Part shown: positions 1-12,902 of the stretch, in pieces
Numbering within the stretch: position 1 is the stretch's first letter
Layout: each line of letters starts with the position of its first letter
NCBI GenBank assembly: GCA_947846985.1
Contig: CANTUZ010000001.1
Span: 108,579,757 to 108,643,756, forward strand
Source: Fratercula arctica
Lineage: Eukaryota; Chordata; Aves; Charadriiformes; Alcidae
DNA: 64,000 nt
Reading direction: 5' to 3'
The notes under the pieces: generated by a model
The model's database searches: none
Seen by the model: the letters and a program-made list of their open reading frames with translations, nothing else
Told to the model about the DNA's origin: nothing
Program-made: the position numbers and the translations under genes

Positions 1-2431
1 CTTGTGATTCACCAGAAGAATTTCCGTTTTCAGAGCTAAAAGTGTGATTGGATTTATTTATGATCAAATCAGAGAAATAAAAATAAAACGCAACCACAGT
101 GCAACGCCTCACAGAACTAGATGAGAGTGGTGCCTGTCCTTTCTGTTTACATGGAAGTGAAGCAATAATCTCTTTAATGACTAAATCAAAGATTATTATG
201 CAAGTGATCTGGCCTTATATTTCAGTTCCAACTTCAGCTCTATGGCAGTTTAATTATTTTTATGGCAAAAGGTACCAGCGTGAGAAATCCTAAGTGTCAC
301 TGACTAGTATTACTGCTAAGTGTAATACAAAGCTGTGTGCATGAAATTCAGTCTTCCTAAAGATTGATCAGCACATGTATTATTTAGGATGCATGTAATC
401 TATCAATGCTAGTTTAGATATTTTTAAAAGCATAATTCAAAGATTAGCTCAGAAGATAAAATTTCTATAAACTTCCTTCCATACAGAAAGCAGCCACCCC
501 TCAGACCTTCCAAATTTGGAGCTTAAGTGTTAGATTATTAGAGTAATAGCTGAGTACTGGAGTTAGAGGTATGTTACTGGACTGCTGCTAGGTGCCTGGT
601 AGCTCTGGATACCCAGGCGTCTCAGGTACATGGACAGCTTTGTGGTTCATACGCACTGAGTTTGGTGAGAGTAGGGCCTTGAGATTTTCTGCATTTGTGA
701 TGAAGAGTCTCCGCACGGTCACAAAGTCCCACACATCAAGAGCGCTGTGAATTGTTACAGACATCAAGATGTCTTCTTGGCAGCCACTCAACAATACTGT
801 TCCCTTCCCCCATGGGAAAACTCACAAAGCTTTTTTTTTCCACCGGGAGGAACTTGTTTTCATTTGCCTCACGGCTGCAGGATGGTGAGGATAGAGGGAT
901 GGAGGCTGGGACCTTTGAAGAAGCGAAAGTAGAGAGGAGGCATTTATGTGGACTCAGGTCGCCTGGGCTTCAGTGCAAGTTATCATGAGGCATGAGGGGT
1001 CTGCTCAGATGTGATGAGGGGGAGTTTTTGATGTGTGGTTGAGTGGCAACACTTGGAAAGCATAGTCAGTTGTGCTGGTATGATTCACGCTGTAGTTTAT
1101 GTGATTTGGGGGGCAACACTTTATATAGTTTGCCATTTATCCAAGTAATTTATGTAACGGAATTTCAAGGATAAACTGTATTAATTCTTTTTGAATACAT
1201 TATCATGTTGTATGATTAACAGTATTTCTTAAATCGTGAGACATTAAATATGTTGCTACACACTTGTACATTGGAAAAGCTTATGAAATGCTGACCAAAA
1301 GTTTCAAACTCAGGGTCCTAAAATTATTTCCCTACATTTCATAAAAGCAACCTGATTCTGAGTAGTAAAAATTCACAATTTTTTGTAACTTCAGAGGAAT
1401 CTCAATATATTTGAGGAGGTGGCTTGTGCATAGATAACTTAATTTTAGAAACTTAGGACTGTAAGTGTGAATCTGCAGTTTTACTTTGACTGCAAGTATA
1501 TAAAGTGCATGACTACACACTGTATGTGACTTGATGTACTGAAGAAGTTCTAATAGATGTGCTTTGAATATACTTAAAAGGGAAAAGAGTATTTATTTGA
1601 GATACTGAGTGACTGTGAAATTAACTGGGTTTTATTCAGTCTTCTGTTTTCTTTAAAGTCTAGATTTAGCCCCTATCCCATGATAACAAGTAAATTTTTG
1701 CGCCTTCTTTTACACCACCTTCTTCAGAGTGAAATCTGAATTCAAAAGGACTCTGCTGACGTGTGAAGCTTCCCGTACATATTTTGTTGGCGTATGCGGA
1801 CTTTGCTTGTCTATTTTTCATCTCTTTGAAGACATTTGAAATACCATATAGCAGTCTGGTAACCTGTATTCAAACTCATACAGACGGAGACAACAAAGAT
1901 GGAAAACCAAGTTTGTGACAGTTTTCTTCACAGCTGGAAGGGAGGGAAAATGATGGGGTTTTTCCAGTCATGAGGGACCAAACGTGGGGAAGACGTGACA
2001 TATACTTAAGAGGAGACCAGTGTTGGCAGAAAACCAAACGGTAATGAATAAACATAGGCTGGAAGCTAGAAGGGTGTTTCCAACCATCATTGAGAAGGGG
2101 CTGCAGATGAAGTCAGCCTGAGCCAGGCTTCAACAGCCTCCTTCAACCTCCACCAGTCCTGGTTGCAGGGTCTCCCTCCACCTTCTCCACCAGTGCTAGT
2201 TGTTGTGCTCCCTACTCAGGGAGCTGATCCAGCTAGCAATTAGCCATATAAAAGAGAGGATAGCATACATCTAGCTGATGGGATCCCTTCACTTGCAGAC
2301 TCCCAGGTCACGGGGGAAACTAGTATCCAAGAGGGCTTTGGGCACAAGGGAAGAGAAGAGATTGTGATCATGGCTCGATTTAGGCAAGTTCAACCTGGTA
2401 CATAACTTCAGCCTGCAGCTCTGGATTATCC
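1..2431. other. Unique non-coding DNA, no gene seen
   Basis: AT-rich single-copy-looking DNA. Short ORFs here (about 60-78 codons) overlap one another on both strands and show no recognisable motif, so I treat them as chance. The stretch around 840-1000 is somewhat richer in G and includes overlapping short frames, but nothing that resembles a protein family. No mobile element boundary or RNA gene is visible. Confidence 0.7.
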
Positions 2432-2461
2432 AGAAGAAAAAGAAAAAAAGAAAAAAAAAAG
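2432..2461. repeat. A-rich low-complexity tract
   Basis: A run of adenines interrupted by single guanines. No retroelement body is recognised on the upstream side, so I call it simple low-complexity sequence rather than a retrotransposon tail. Confidence 0.85.
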
Positions 2462-2653
2462 ATTTAATAAGGTGGTGCCTTCCTTTGAATCCTATGTCCA
2501 CATCCTGTACTTGGAGCCTTGCTTGAAATGTTTGCTATCATATTAAAAAGTATGTTGATCAAATAGTTATAAAACAGAAGGAATATTTAAATACTCTTCA
2601 CCCACCCCGCCCTTCCCCCATGCATACACATCCCTCTGCTTTGGTTATTTGCA

Positions 2654-2705
2654 TTTTTTTGTTGGTTTTTTTTTGTTGTTGTTGGTTTTTGTTTTTTTTT
2701 TTTTT
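2654..2705. repeat. T-rich tract with GTT interruptions
   Basis: Thymine runs separated by GTTG and GTTGTTGTT, ending in a run of 14 T. It is simple sequence and likely variable in length between individuals. Confidence 0.85.
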
Positions 2706-2826
2706 GTAAAACAGATTTTGGAACAATCGTAAAGCATCACTGACATTAGAAAACTAGCAAGCACAAGTAAACCCTCTTACTTTGGTCCACAAATAAAATG
2801 AACTGGTGTAAGCTGCCTGTTATGTC

Positions 2827-2859
2827 TTGAAAGAGCACAGATCTGATGTGCTCTTTCAA
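2827..2859. repeat. Perfect 13-bp inverted repeat (hairpin)
   Basis: The arm TTGAAAGAGCACA at 2827-2839 is matched without mismatch by TGTGCTCTTTCAA at 2847-2859, with a 7-nt loop (GATCTGA). The stem is about 46% GC, unlike the AT palindromes elsewhere in the window. As RNA it would form a short stable stem, shorter than the roughly 22-bp imperfect stem of a microRNA precursor. No flanking transposon is recognised. Function is unknown. Confidence 0.85.
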
Positions 2860-5800
2860 AATGATGAACAGGCTTAAACACATATCAGAATGTCTCAGAA
2901 AAAGTTGTTTTGGCTTTCCCTTCCTAGCAATTTTGAAAGACAATAACATTCACCAGTTAAACAGTATTGATTTTTGACTTCAAAGCATGATCTAAAGCAT
3001 ACTTAGAGCACATTACTTCTTTCAAGAACCATTACTAATTATCTCCATGAAAACTTTTTTGTTTAGTACATTCAAAATTGGGGGGCTGGGGTGTATATAT
3101 GACGTTTTTACAGATTTTTTGGTTTTGGTAAATGATACTTGAATTGACAACAGTGGAAAGGTTTTGATGTTTTACAGCTGCTGTTCAGTAATGACAGCAC
3201 CTCCAACAGAAATTACTTTTTCGGTCATTTATACCTGAATCATAAAATCTTTTTCTTGGCTAATTTTTGTCATGTTAGCTCTCATACTAACACTGACTTC
3301 ATCCTACTAGTTTTGAAACTTAATCATCTCATGCTAGCTGAATAATGAAACAAATTCACGGTTGCATATATGTATTGCACAGAGAAGTGGACTGCAGTAA
3401 TTCAGAAACATCAAAAAGTTTTTCTCTTTTCTAAGGTTTTCCCTCAAAACCGGTGTTTTTCATTACTGTGTTTCCTTCCATAAGGAAACTTAAATGAAGT
3501 AATGGAAAAAATAAGAAAGGTAAAAATCCAGTTTTGTTTCCAGAGATGCTGATCGCTCACCAGAAGCTGCCAGAGATAAGGATTCTCAGCCATCGCAAAA
3601 ATCAAGGTTTTGATATGACTGAGTGTATATGTCCTCTTTCCTCCAGGCTGCTATGTCCTCTGAATATCAACTGTCTTTGCAGCCTCTCTCTTTCCCTTCA
3701 GGCATGGGCATGCGTGCAGTTTGTGTTCTCAGGTAATTTGTGATGAGACTTTGCCAACATGATTCCTGCTGCGGTTCCAAGCACGGGCATGGCTACGGTG
3801 GTGCAAAGGAGCAGCAAACTCTTATTCTTCACTGCCCTTCCCATGGAGGATGCTGGATAAGGACAGAAGACAGTGCTCACATTAACACCACATGACACTT
3901 CACTTAAAGATTAACTTCCCACCAGCTGGATTTTGTGTGTTCTTTAAAAGTGCATTTGCTCGTTTTCAAAAGTTTAGAGAGAGAAAATCACAGGTTTACC
4001 ACGCTGCCTGAGATTGCTGCCTCTGGCTCAGTAATTTAACCTGGCTATAGGTCCATTGTACTGACAGTGGAAAAACAGACAAAAGGGATACTTAGCTCTG
4101 TAAACAGGACTAAAGGAACAAATGGTTTGCTCCCTGCATTTAGTCTTATTGAGAGAAGAAATGGAAGAATATGTAATATTTGATATGGAAAAAATGGAGA
4201 AAATGAGAAAAGGCCACAAAATCATTCTGGAAACTAGAGAAAATGTTTTTGAGGGAGTCTGAAGGAATTTAGTCTGTTCAATAATGGAAAATCTGAGAGA
4301 CAGCTTTCATGCAATTTAAGTGTGTTACTAAATTTCTTCTCCCGTGAAGGTAAAGGATCCTTAAAACTATTAGGGAAAGGTACTGCAGGAGTAGATGAGT
4401 GAAAGCCCATGTCAGACACATCTAAATAAAGACAATAAACAAGTTTTAAATTGATTATTTCAAAAAGCATTCTTCAGTTATATTTTTAAATCTTACTGAC
4501 GTGTTGGAAATTTGTATTCCGTTGTCATACTTAGTTTAATTAGTGCTTACGCTGAGAAACAACAGATACTGCTCTGAATTTCTTTTATGTCCTGAAAAGA
4601 TACAGAGAGAGCCCATTCTTCACTCATTACATTCATGGTTCCTTCTGGAAAGCAGTTGGGATACCAAATCTGCTGATTCTGGTTTAAAATTAGCATGTTA
4701 TACAGAATATAGCCTTTAGGGAATGCCCCTGGCTACGTGTCTTTTGTAAATATAAGATTGTGTCTTACTTCTTATACTTGCTTAAGAAGAACTGCTGCGT
4801 TGTGCCATATGTTGGGGTGTGCCTGATGGTAGTAACTGGAACGTATTCAGCATCTTTCATATAATTCTTATAGGCAGGAGTAATTCCACTGAAATTTATG
4901 GAATTATGCCACTTTAAATGACGGGAGAATCTACTTTTGAGTCTTAGCTGTAAAATCTATTTGATAATCAATCATGGCAGTTCTCAACGGGTAATGCTTG
5001 TTTAATAACAGATCTAGGCAGCTAGGGAAAGACTGATCTGAAGATGAGAGCATGGAAAAGTCCCGGCGCTGATGAAACGGAGGAAAAATAGTGACACTGA
5101 TGCAGTTTCCACAGCTGTAGAGTATTTCTGACTAGTTATGGTGGCTTCATACCACTAGTGATTCTTGTAAAGCTTAAGAATTTGTCTGCAGTCCTAATTT
5201 GCTATCCATTGTTCTGCGACGGGTCTAAATGAGCTGTTGTTATCCATCTGTTTGATTATCCCTGGACTTGATATGAGTTCATACACTAGGAGAGAACGTG
5301 TTTTAATGGAGTGCTATCTGCTCCGGTGTCAAGAATCACTTAATTCAATGGTTTCCAATTTGTGTGTAAAGTAATTTCAAAGTTATCATAAAACTTACAT
5401 TTGTACTATATGTTTAATAAAGAAAGTGTGAGTGCACACTTAAAATAATCTAAGGTTACAGAGCATGGTGAAGGGTAAAGAGTTCGTTAAAAATCTGGAC
5501 AACCGTCAGTTTTCACATTTTCAATTTTTATTTTCTCCACTGCTAGACTCTTTGGTTTCTGCTTTAAAAAAGTGACAGTCTTGGAATTTGAGTAATGTTC
5601 TTGCTGTTGGTAGTCACTGTGGAAAAAAAAATGAAGAATTACTTTGTGCTTTGCAGATTTTTTTTTTCCTTTTTAAGTGGTAAATTTCTTGAACTTTTGA
5701 ATGTTGAAGACCAGCAGAAGGGAAACAGGAGGAGAAATAAAGAAATCAACATCACTTCATTCATTCATTCATGCTGTTGAATTGCATTTTAAAGGAAAAA

Positions 5801-6492
5801 GATTTTTTAAAGAAGAGGGTTGTGGGAGTTGAAGAATGGAGTTGCAGTAGAGGTATGAAGGTAACTTCTCTAAAGGTGCTGGTGAGGCCTCCTGGTGCAC
5901 TGTGTGAAGACAGAGACACTCCACAGTATATGGCTGCAAAGACACAGTTTTTTGTACTCTGAGAAAAAAAAGCCACTTACATAATATTGGAACAGAACTT
6001 AATTTCAACTTCTTTGTGTTTTAGGAGGAACATATACTGTCTCTATTTCCATTTTTTTTTTTAATTAATTTATTAATGCACATTGAGGAGAAGATAGATA
6101 TTATCTGTTTAACATGGTTTTATTTTACCCTTTCTACAGCAGCCTGGCATAAGTTGTATTTCAAAATCTGGATTAATGGAATTTCACTCCTTGAGCTGTC
6201 TTAAGAGCCTGTTTAGCATTACAGCTCTTGGGCACCAGTGACCAGCATTTTTGTTTCTGCATGTTAGTTATCATATCTCTCATCTTCTTCTTCTTTGATC
6301 TTCATGTTCAGTGTACAGTTTCTTCTGCTTGTCAATTGTCTACTCATTTTTAAAAGACCTTTTACAAATGGTTACCTACAGAAGTTATTTATAAGAGAAT
6401 TGTTAATTTATTTCAATCAGCTTTAACAGCTTTTTCACTGTATTTTAATAGAAAAATATTACTATTAAGAAATGTTATATTGAATTATTCCT
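2860..6492. other. Unique non-coding DNA
   Basis: AT-rich sequence with no gene or transposon that I recognise. A splice-like arrangement at 3680-3735 (pyrimidine tract ending in AG, then 31 nt, then CAG followed by GTAATT) is discussed with the rejected items. Short ORFs around 5595-6008 overlap on both strands and look like chance. Confidence 0.7.
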
Positions 6493-6559
6493 AGAGAGAG
6501 AGAGATATAGATAGCTGGGTAGAGATAGATAGATAGACAGATAGACAGACAGACAGATA
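6493..6559. repeat. GA / GATA / GACA microsatellite
   Basis: An AG dinucleotide block runs into interrupted GATA units and then GACA units. Mixed GATA/GACA arrays are the composition of the Bkm satellite family known from reptile and bird sex chromosomes. This tract is short, so sex linkage cannot be inferred from it. Confidence 0.9.
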
Positions 6560-8237
6560 CAATATTGCAGACCGTGAGGAACATGTAGACACATTTTTGT
6601 TCCCGGTAACATTCTTTGCTTAATTTAAATTCTTCGGAAAATATGGCTCAGCATCTTGACTAATTTCCTTTCTGGTGCCCTTTGATGGTATGTTATTGCT
6701 CTTTAATCTGAAAAGAATACAATAATTGGTAAGAGTTTTTGTACCCTTCAAATTACAAAGGATGCATTGACTTTTATGTATTCTGTGGTGTTTATAACTA
6801 CTTCATAAACTTCCTTAAAGCCTAGATTAAACAAAAGCTATGTTACAAAAGCTTGCATGTGCTCTAAAAAAATAGAGCTCATGTAGAGAAAGTGAGATGT
6901 GTTGAGAACATGGGATAATATAAAGTATTATGCATGCAAATTTACTTGATCTGTATTGGTCTTTTCAATTCCCTTTCCAAACAATGAACATGGTAATTTC
7001 ATTTTACAGATAATGTAGTTTGAGGCCCTAAATCAGTTTAGCAGTACACATTTTTGATTCATGGCAAGAGCAGTTGCTAGCTTTAAATGTATCTGTTCAT
7101 AATCTCTTCAGCAGAAATACAGCAGTGACTGATATGTTTCATGGCACTTACATTGTCTTTGTGTATTGGGAAAGATCACAATATGATCTGTATGATTCAT
7201 CGATCACCCGAAAAACTGTAGACAGTTACCACAGGGTGATATGTTGCTATGTGTTTAGAAAGAAAAATAATTTGAAGAATCCTTCACTGACATTCTGTAA
7301 CCACCATCTTGCACAGACGTTGTGATTTGGGGTTATGTTGTTTTATTATCTTTACATTATTTTTCATGTGGGAACGTGAATGGGTATAATGTTATGTTGG
7401 ATTCCAGTTTTGCATTAGGGTATCAACAATGGCTGGAAGCAAAAACCTTCCTATGAACATTCCTGATTTGTTCCTCTATTCTCCTGCGCATGCAAGTTGT
7501 GCATAGAATGAAGACCAACTTGAAGATTGGTCTTTTTTTCTGCTTGATTCACAGGATGAATTTGCACCAATCCACACAACTGCTAATAAACAGCTTGTTA
7601 TCCTTTAGTAAATTATCCTGTTAGTTTTCAAAAACCCTATAGATACAGGCTTTTATAACAGTATTAAAGGTGCAGCAAGAACTGTCAGTTAACTGGCTCA
7701 AAATGCAAAGGAGATGCCATCTGTATCGATTGCTATAGATTTTTGTCTTGTCTAATGGGATTTATATTTTTTCTATGAACTTGTATTGAAAAAAGTGAAA
7801 ACAAATAATGGCCAGACAGAGCTAAGGCATTCTAAGTTCAAAAATAACTCAAAACTTTAAATTTCTCATGCACGCCATTGTAACCCTGGTTTCTAAGGCA
7901 TCCAATCATGTCTTTTTTTTTTACCAAGACAGTGACGCTAAAACGAGCTGAAAACGGCCTCCTTTCACTTTGCATTAAAGCACAGAGACCAGCACTCAGC
8001 TTTGTGCAGTTTGAACTCACTGCAATAAAAGTTTTAAGACATAAGAAGCTTTTTCTATTTCAGGGTTGCCATTAGCCTGAATAATGCATAAACATGGGAA
8101 GAGGTCTGAAGTCCTTTTGAGGATCACAGTATAGCTGCAATTAAATTATACATCATTATCACAGCTGCCAAGCCTGGTGTGGGATTTTAGCCCCCTATCT
8201 CACTAAATGTTCTATGTAGCTGTCTTGTCCAATTCTT

Positions 8238-8239
<2 letters not shown>
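6560..8239. other. Unique non-coding DNA with one small hairpin
   Basis: No gene is recognised. The only structure noted is an 8-bp inverted repeat at 7511-7518 and 7527-7534 (AAGACCAA / TTGGTCTT, 8-nt loop) whose right arm runs straight into a T run. An 83-codon open frame at 7074-7325 has no recognisable motif. Confidence 0.65.

Positions 8240-8268
<29 letters not shown>
8240..8268. repeat. Poly(T) run of 29
   Basis: An uninterrupted T run, preceded by a short CTTTC stretch. Read on the minus strand it is a poly(A) run lying about 70 bases after the end of a 111-codon minus-strand open frame (8671 to 8336). No AATAAA precedes it on that strand, so I keep it as a homopolymer rather than the tail of a retrocopy. 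Confidence 0.9.
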
Positions 8269-10140
8269 CCCCTACGCAACAATAGCACTCTTTGAAAAAC
8301 CTAATTTAAGGAATAAAGTGGAGGATGGGGTTTGGTTAATCAAAAAAGAACACTGAAATGTCAACAGCCAAGCACCAAGGGAGGAAGGAGGTCAACTTTC
8401 TAGCCTTAAAAAACACTAGGGAGAAATCAAACACTATTAAATCATGACACATTATGTTCCTTTTGAACCAGGGCTGTGTGCATTCCCTCTGTCTGCTGAG
8501 AGGTTTGCAGTGCAGCTCCGAGTTGATCATGAAACCCATTGTTAAAGCAGAATTGCTAGGGCTACCCACCGGGGATGCTTTCAGTAAATGTCCACGCAGC
8601 TGGCAATGACTTTGGAATGCAATCTGGACAGACAGACTCTTTGTTTGTTTGTCCATCCATGGGTCTTTCAAGCTTTACAACCCAAAATTTTCATGATGGC
8701 TTGTCATTGCAGATGAGTGTTTTCTTGGATCTCAATATGATACAGAATTATTCAGTCATCATAATAGATGTCAGCTAGTTATTACTTTTGTGGTGGCTTT
8801 GGCATAAATCTAGGATATACAGAACTATTACTGCACACTTAGGAAAATCATAATGGCTTGTCTTTTTTATTTATTCCTATAATATCCTCTAAAAGTGTTA
8901 GAAGTGTTTTGATTAATTAATTACACTATTCGCACTCCCAATGCCACTGCACTTGCCATTAATTTTATCAGTTTGCTTGTCTTCTTTGTACTAGTATTAT
9001 ATTAATAAATATTCTGTCTTGAGTAGCCACATATGAAAGACTGAAATCAAGGTGGCATTGCAGAGTTTTGTGTGTAGAATACTTATTTAGGGTTGTACTC
9101 TACCATTGATTTTTATGCTGAACAGGCCATCGATTTTAATGGACGCTAACATGCAAATCAATGACACATTATAGTGCTTAAATGGTAACATTTGATATTT
9201 AAACTGATGGTCCCGGAGTATCACCAAGTTTCAAGCAGGACTGAAAAAATCTGATAAAAATCCCAACTTCCTTAAAATTTCAGGCAGTTAGAAGACTCGG
9301 TTCAGGAGAAACAGCTGGTAAGAAAGGTGTGAAGAGCTGTGTTTAAAATGCAACATGAGAATTTGTAGGAAAACATCTGAGTTGAAAGTTGTTTGTAATA
9401 TGTATTTATTGCACACTGTATTTATTACACTGACTTAGCAAACCTTTGCACGTGGACTCAGCCTACTGCAGCCTGTGCTGGTGCCTTACCTCCCGCACAG
9501 CTACCTGCCAACATGCACCTCTTAGAGTTGTGTTGGCTTTTATGTGCTCTGTGTTAGTGCGCTTCCCTGGTACAGTAGCAGTTTGCAGAGTGGCAAAAGA
9601 GCATTTAGTATATAGTGGGGAGAAATCAGACCATATAGTTCATTATCCCAGCACCCTGAATTTATGAAATGCAGTTGGAAATCCCTTAAGACTGTTCACA
9701 TTAAACTTTACACTTTCTGGTCCTGATTGAGGGACAAAGAGAGATGTTTGACTAGGAAATGTATGATGGACTTTTGCAAGTCTATTAAACAAAGAGACTC
9801 TAATTTCTTAATCCCCCACTCAGCCCAATTTTGTTCTGATACGGGTTTCTTAACTGGTTGAAATCCACATATGTTCTCAACTTCCCTGTATTTGCAGGTT
9901 TCAGACATTTTTCTTAAGCCCAGTTTGTGATTTCTGCATCATCTGTACTGCTAAAAGAGCATCGAGTTGGAGGATGAAACGTTCATTTTTGGTGGTTTGC
10001 ACTGTGTTTGATTAACCCTCAGACTGCAAAAGAAACTTTTTTGGATATCTGCTATGCTTTAGCACAGACCTTTAAAGAGAATTGCAGAAGCTTTAAGCCT
10101 GTGCAGGCTGTCAGAACAAATATATAAAGAGTTAATTTTT
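8269..10140. other. Unique non-coding DNA; one 111-codon minus-strand frame
   Basis: The minus-strand frame from 8671 to 8336 is the longest here, but its translation has no domain I recognise and it ends in a run of phenylalanines encoded by simple sequence. No other structure is seen. Confidence 0.6.
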
Positions 10141-10156
10141 TACTGTTCTCTTGCAG

Positions 10157-10765
10157 AACTATTTTATACGCATTTCTGCTGCTATTGAAAGAGAAGAAGT
10201 AGAGGCACCTTCCTCAATCACTTCTTCAAAATGACTTGAAAAATCTGTTCTCCAGCATGTAACATATGCCCTTTAAAACTGCTACTGTGCTGCTGCCTTC
10301 TCTTATCAGTATGGGCCATAAATTTTGCATGGGTGTAGAGGGAACCGCAGCTTGAGTACTTGAAATAGTTAGCAAGATGCTGCTAAAGTATACAGACAAA
10401 GTACATTGGCAAATGGGTCTTTGTAGACAGGCATCATTACCAAGATCCATGTGTGCTGAGTTGTATAAGCCCGAGGAGCACTAAAGGCCAGCGCTCCCAG
10501 GCACCTAATTTTGGGTGAATAGAATCCTTAGATTCATTGTGATAGCGCACATAAATGAAAATACCAAATGTCATTGACTTGTCAGTGAAAAAGTAGCCTA
10601 GGCTTTGTAACAAATGGATCAGCAATGCATATTTGGAAGCTCCATGACATATTAAAGTAGTTTATGAGGCACAATTTGTTTTGGTGGTCTGCTCTGATTG
10701 ATGGTGTGCTATCTGCCACCGCTTCAGCTGTTGTGGTATGTTTGTAATAAATGTTCATTGTGAGA
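10157..10765 (+). other. Candidate 3'-terminal exon (unconfirmed)
   Basis: A good splice acceptor is visible: a T/C tract ends in TTGCAG at 10151-10156. In the frame starting at 10157, 25 codons stay open before TGA at 10232-10234. They encode a polar acidic tail containing AIEREEVEAPSSITSSK. An AATAAA signal follows at about 10747. Acceptor, short tail, stop and poly(A) signal together are what a last coding exon looks like. The coding part is too short to judge by codon bias, the tail matches nothing I recognise, and AATAAA is frequent in AT-rich DNA. It may well be a chance pseudo-exon. Confidence 0.15.
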
Positions 10766-11035
10766 CAGTGCTAAATGTGTTCCATCTAAATCATTCGTTA
10801 CTTATAACAAGTTTCAGTGTATATGAATCAAAGGTTGTTTATACTTGCCTTTGAAAGAATTTATCTTGTTGAAGCAACTCTATCACCTCAGATGGGGCAA
10901 CTGCATGCCTAAGTGCTCAGACCCTTTTGGTAGTGCCTACTGGAAACAGTACGGAAAGTTAAGCAGCAAGCAGCATTACATTAAATACTACTTTAAAAAG
11001 TATGTTGTCTTTTCCAATCTAGGAATCCCATTTGG

Positions 11036-11048
<13 letters not shown>
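10766..11048. other. Unique non-coding DNA
   Basis: AT-rich sequence with no recognisable gene, repeat or motif. Confidence 0.6.

Positions 11049-11068
<20 letters not shown>
11049..11068. repeat. Poly(T) run of 20
   Basis: An uninterrupted T run inside a longer T-rich stretch. No element boundary is recognised on either side. Confidence 0.85.
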
Positions 11069-11070
<2 letters not shown>

Positions 11071-12220
11071 TCTGGCTTTGCAAACAGAACAGCAGAATAT
11101 ATCAGAAATAAGCACTGATGGACGAGGAGGCAACCTTTGTGCAATAACTGCGACATGTCAGAGGAAGCAGATCAGTGGGTGGGATTTTTGCTGATGTTTT
11201 AAACCAGTGCATCACTAGTTCATCAGAAAACTATAAAATATGCATGCACTACCCACAGGGGATTTTCTCTTTCTTGAAAGTGCAGAATGTACTGTCCTTA
11301 AGCAAACGGCATACTTTGTTTCCTCTTGATTGGTTGGAGATTGGGATGCTTTTTCCCCATGGGCCTTGTATTTTTCCTTCCTCCAAAATTCAAGTGAAAG
11401 AGGAGTAAACTTAGAGACCAGCATTTCAGGGTGAACAGTGTAGAACTACTGCTTCACTTTTCACTGTATAAACACTGTTTTTGTGGCAATTGAAAGGAAG
11501 AGAGCTTATTTCTCTTTCAGTAGCCACTAGGAAGTAAGAAGTACAGAAAGATGTAACCAAAGTAACACAGAGGTGTTTAAAGTAATCTTGAATTCTTAAC
11601 AGAACAAAAATTTGAGTACTTTTACTTTATTTAAAAAAATTGCGTGCTGTTGGATTTTGACTATTGTTTAAAAGCGTGTTTTCGCATGTAAAATACTAAT
11701 ATACATTAGAACGTAGATCAAGAAAATAAGATACAACTTTTTAAATTCCTTTGGCTATTAGCAATTACATTTGAGTCATAACAAATGTGCAGGTCTCTAG
11801 ATGAGATCATTTCTCCAGTGTCCTTCGTCCCTTGTAACATTAAAAAAAGCAGATTTTGATACCAAACAGTTTGTAAAATAGAGAAACAAGTTTGACAAAG
11901 CATTGAAAGGAGAAGCAGAGTAAAATGATTTGCCCAAGCAGTCCAGTTTTGATGCAAGGAAAATACCTTTAACTCCTTATTGTCAATTCATTTTTTTCTT
12001 AATTTTGTATGCAATACAGTGGTAAACATGCAAATTATATGCTGGCATTTGGAAAGAAGCATGTGGGTGCTTTTTTCGTAATTTTCAAAAAGAAGAAAAA
12101 AGTACAGTGTTACAGAGTTAAAGTTGCTGTAATGATGGGTTGAGGCTGTACAGCTGCAGCAACATCAAACAGTAGAAGGCAAATACGTGACATAAGGTAG
12201 TCTCTTCATTCCCCCAGCAG
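11069..12220. other. Unique non-coding DNA
   Basis: No gene seen. Overlapping open frames of about 70-79 codons at 11175-11424 lie on opposite strands and carry no family signature. Confidence 0.65.
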
Positions 12221-12257
12221 TGCGTATCCATGTTCCATGCGTATCCATGCGTATCCA
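12221..12257. repeat. Short tandem repeat of TGCGTATCCA
   Basis: Three identical copies of the 10-mer TGCGTATCCA begin at 12221, 12238 and 12248. The first two are separated by TGTTCCA and the last two are adjacent. This looks like local slippage duplication. The unit includes a CpG, which is rare in this neighbourhood. Confidence 0.9.
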
Positions 12258-12664
12258 AGCTCATCTTATTTTATTTTTTCTTAACATATAGCTGTGGGTT
12301 GATCTTATTTCTTTGTTTCTGTTAATGCCCTCTTTCCAGAAGTCCTTAGCATGTTAATAGTATCTTGTAAGCAGCGCATTCAGGAGTGTTTGTCAAGACT
12401 TGAAAAGTTTTATAGCTAGTCCCTGAGGAAAAAAAACAAGATCAAATACAGAAAAAAAATACAGAAATCAGCAACTCATAAGACAAATTAGTTCAACGTT
12501 CACTGTTTCCTAAAGTTAATGAACAAATATTATGTGGCAATAGATGGAAATTAAATCTTCTCTTTGTTTAAGATCCATCTTATCTAGCTCTAACCACTGT
12601 ACTGCCTTTTTAATTGCAAACTTTGCCTCTGCATATTCACATTTCTTTCTCCTTTGTGGGTATC

Positions 12665-12689
12665 TTTTTTTTTTTTTTTTTTTTTTTTT
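12665..12689. repeat. Poly(T) run of 25
   Basis: An uninterrupted T run. On the minus strand it would read as poly(A), but no retroelement body or AATAAA is recognised next to it. Confidence 0.9.
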
Positions 12690-12902
12690 CTTAATCACCT
12701 CATAAGCAACTGGTTGTTGAATTCTATAAAGTCTCTTCCATAGGCTTAGTGGAAGACATGGTCTTCTTGGGTATGTTTCGTTGTAAAAGTGATTATTCCA
12801 TCAGTTCATAGAACCTGTACCCATCCATGGGTAAAACATGGCTTTTACAGACTGCCTACTTGTTTCTTGCTTTGGTATGTGGAAATATAATGTATGCTTA
12901 TG

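Noticed and set aside
3702..3732. 31-nt microexon-like segment between a pyrimidine tract and CAG|GTAATT
   Set aside because: The length is not a multiple of three, and there is no flanking exon or host gene to support it.
8240..8671. Minus-strand 111-codon frame followed by poly(A), as a retrocopy
   Set aside because: No AATAAA precedes the tail on that strand, no protein similarity is recognised, and no target-site duplication was seen.
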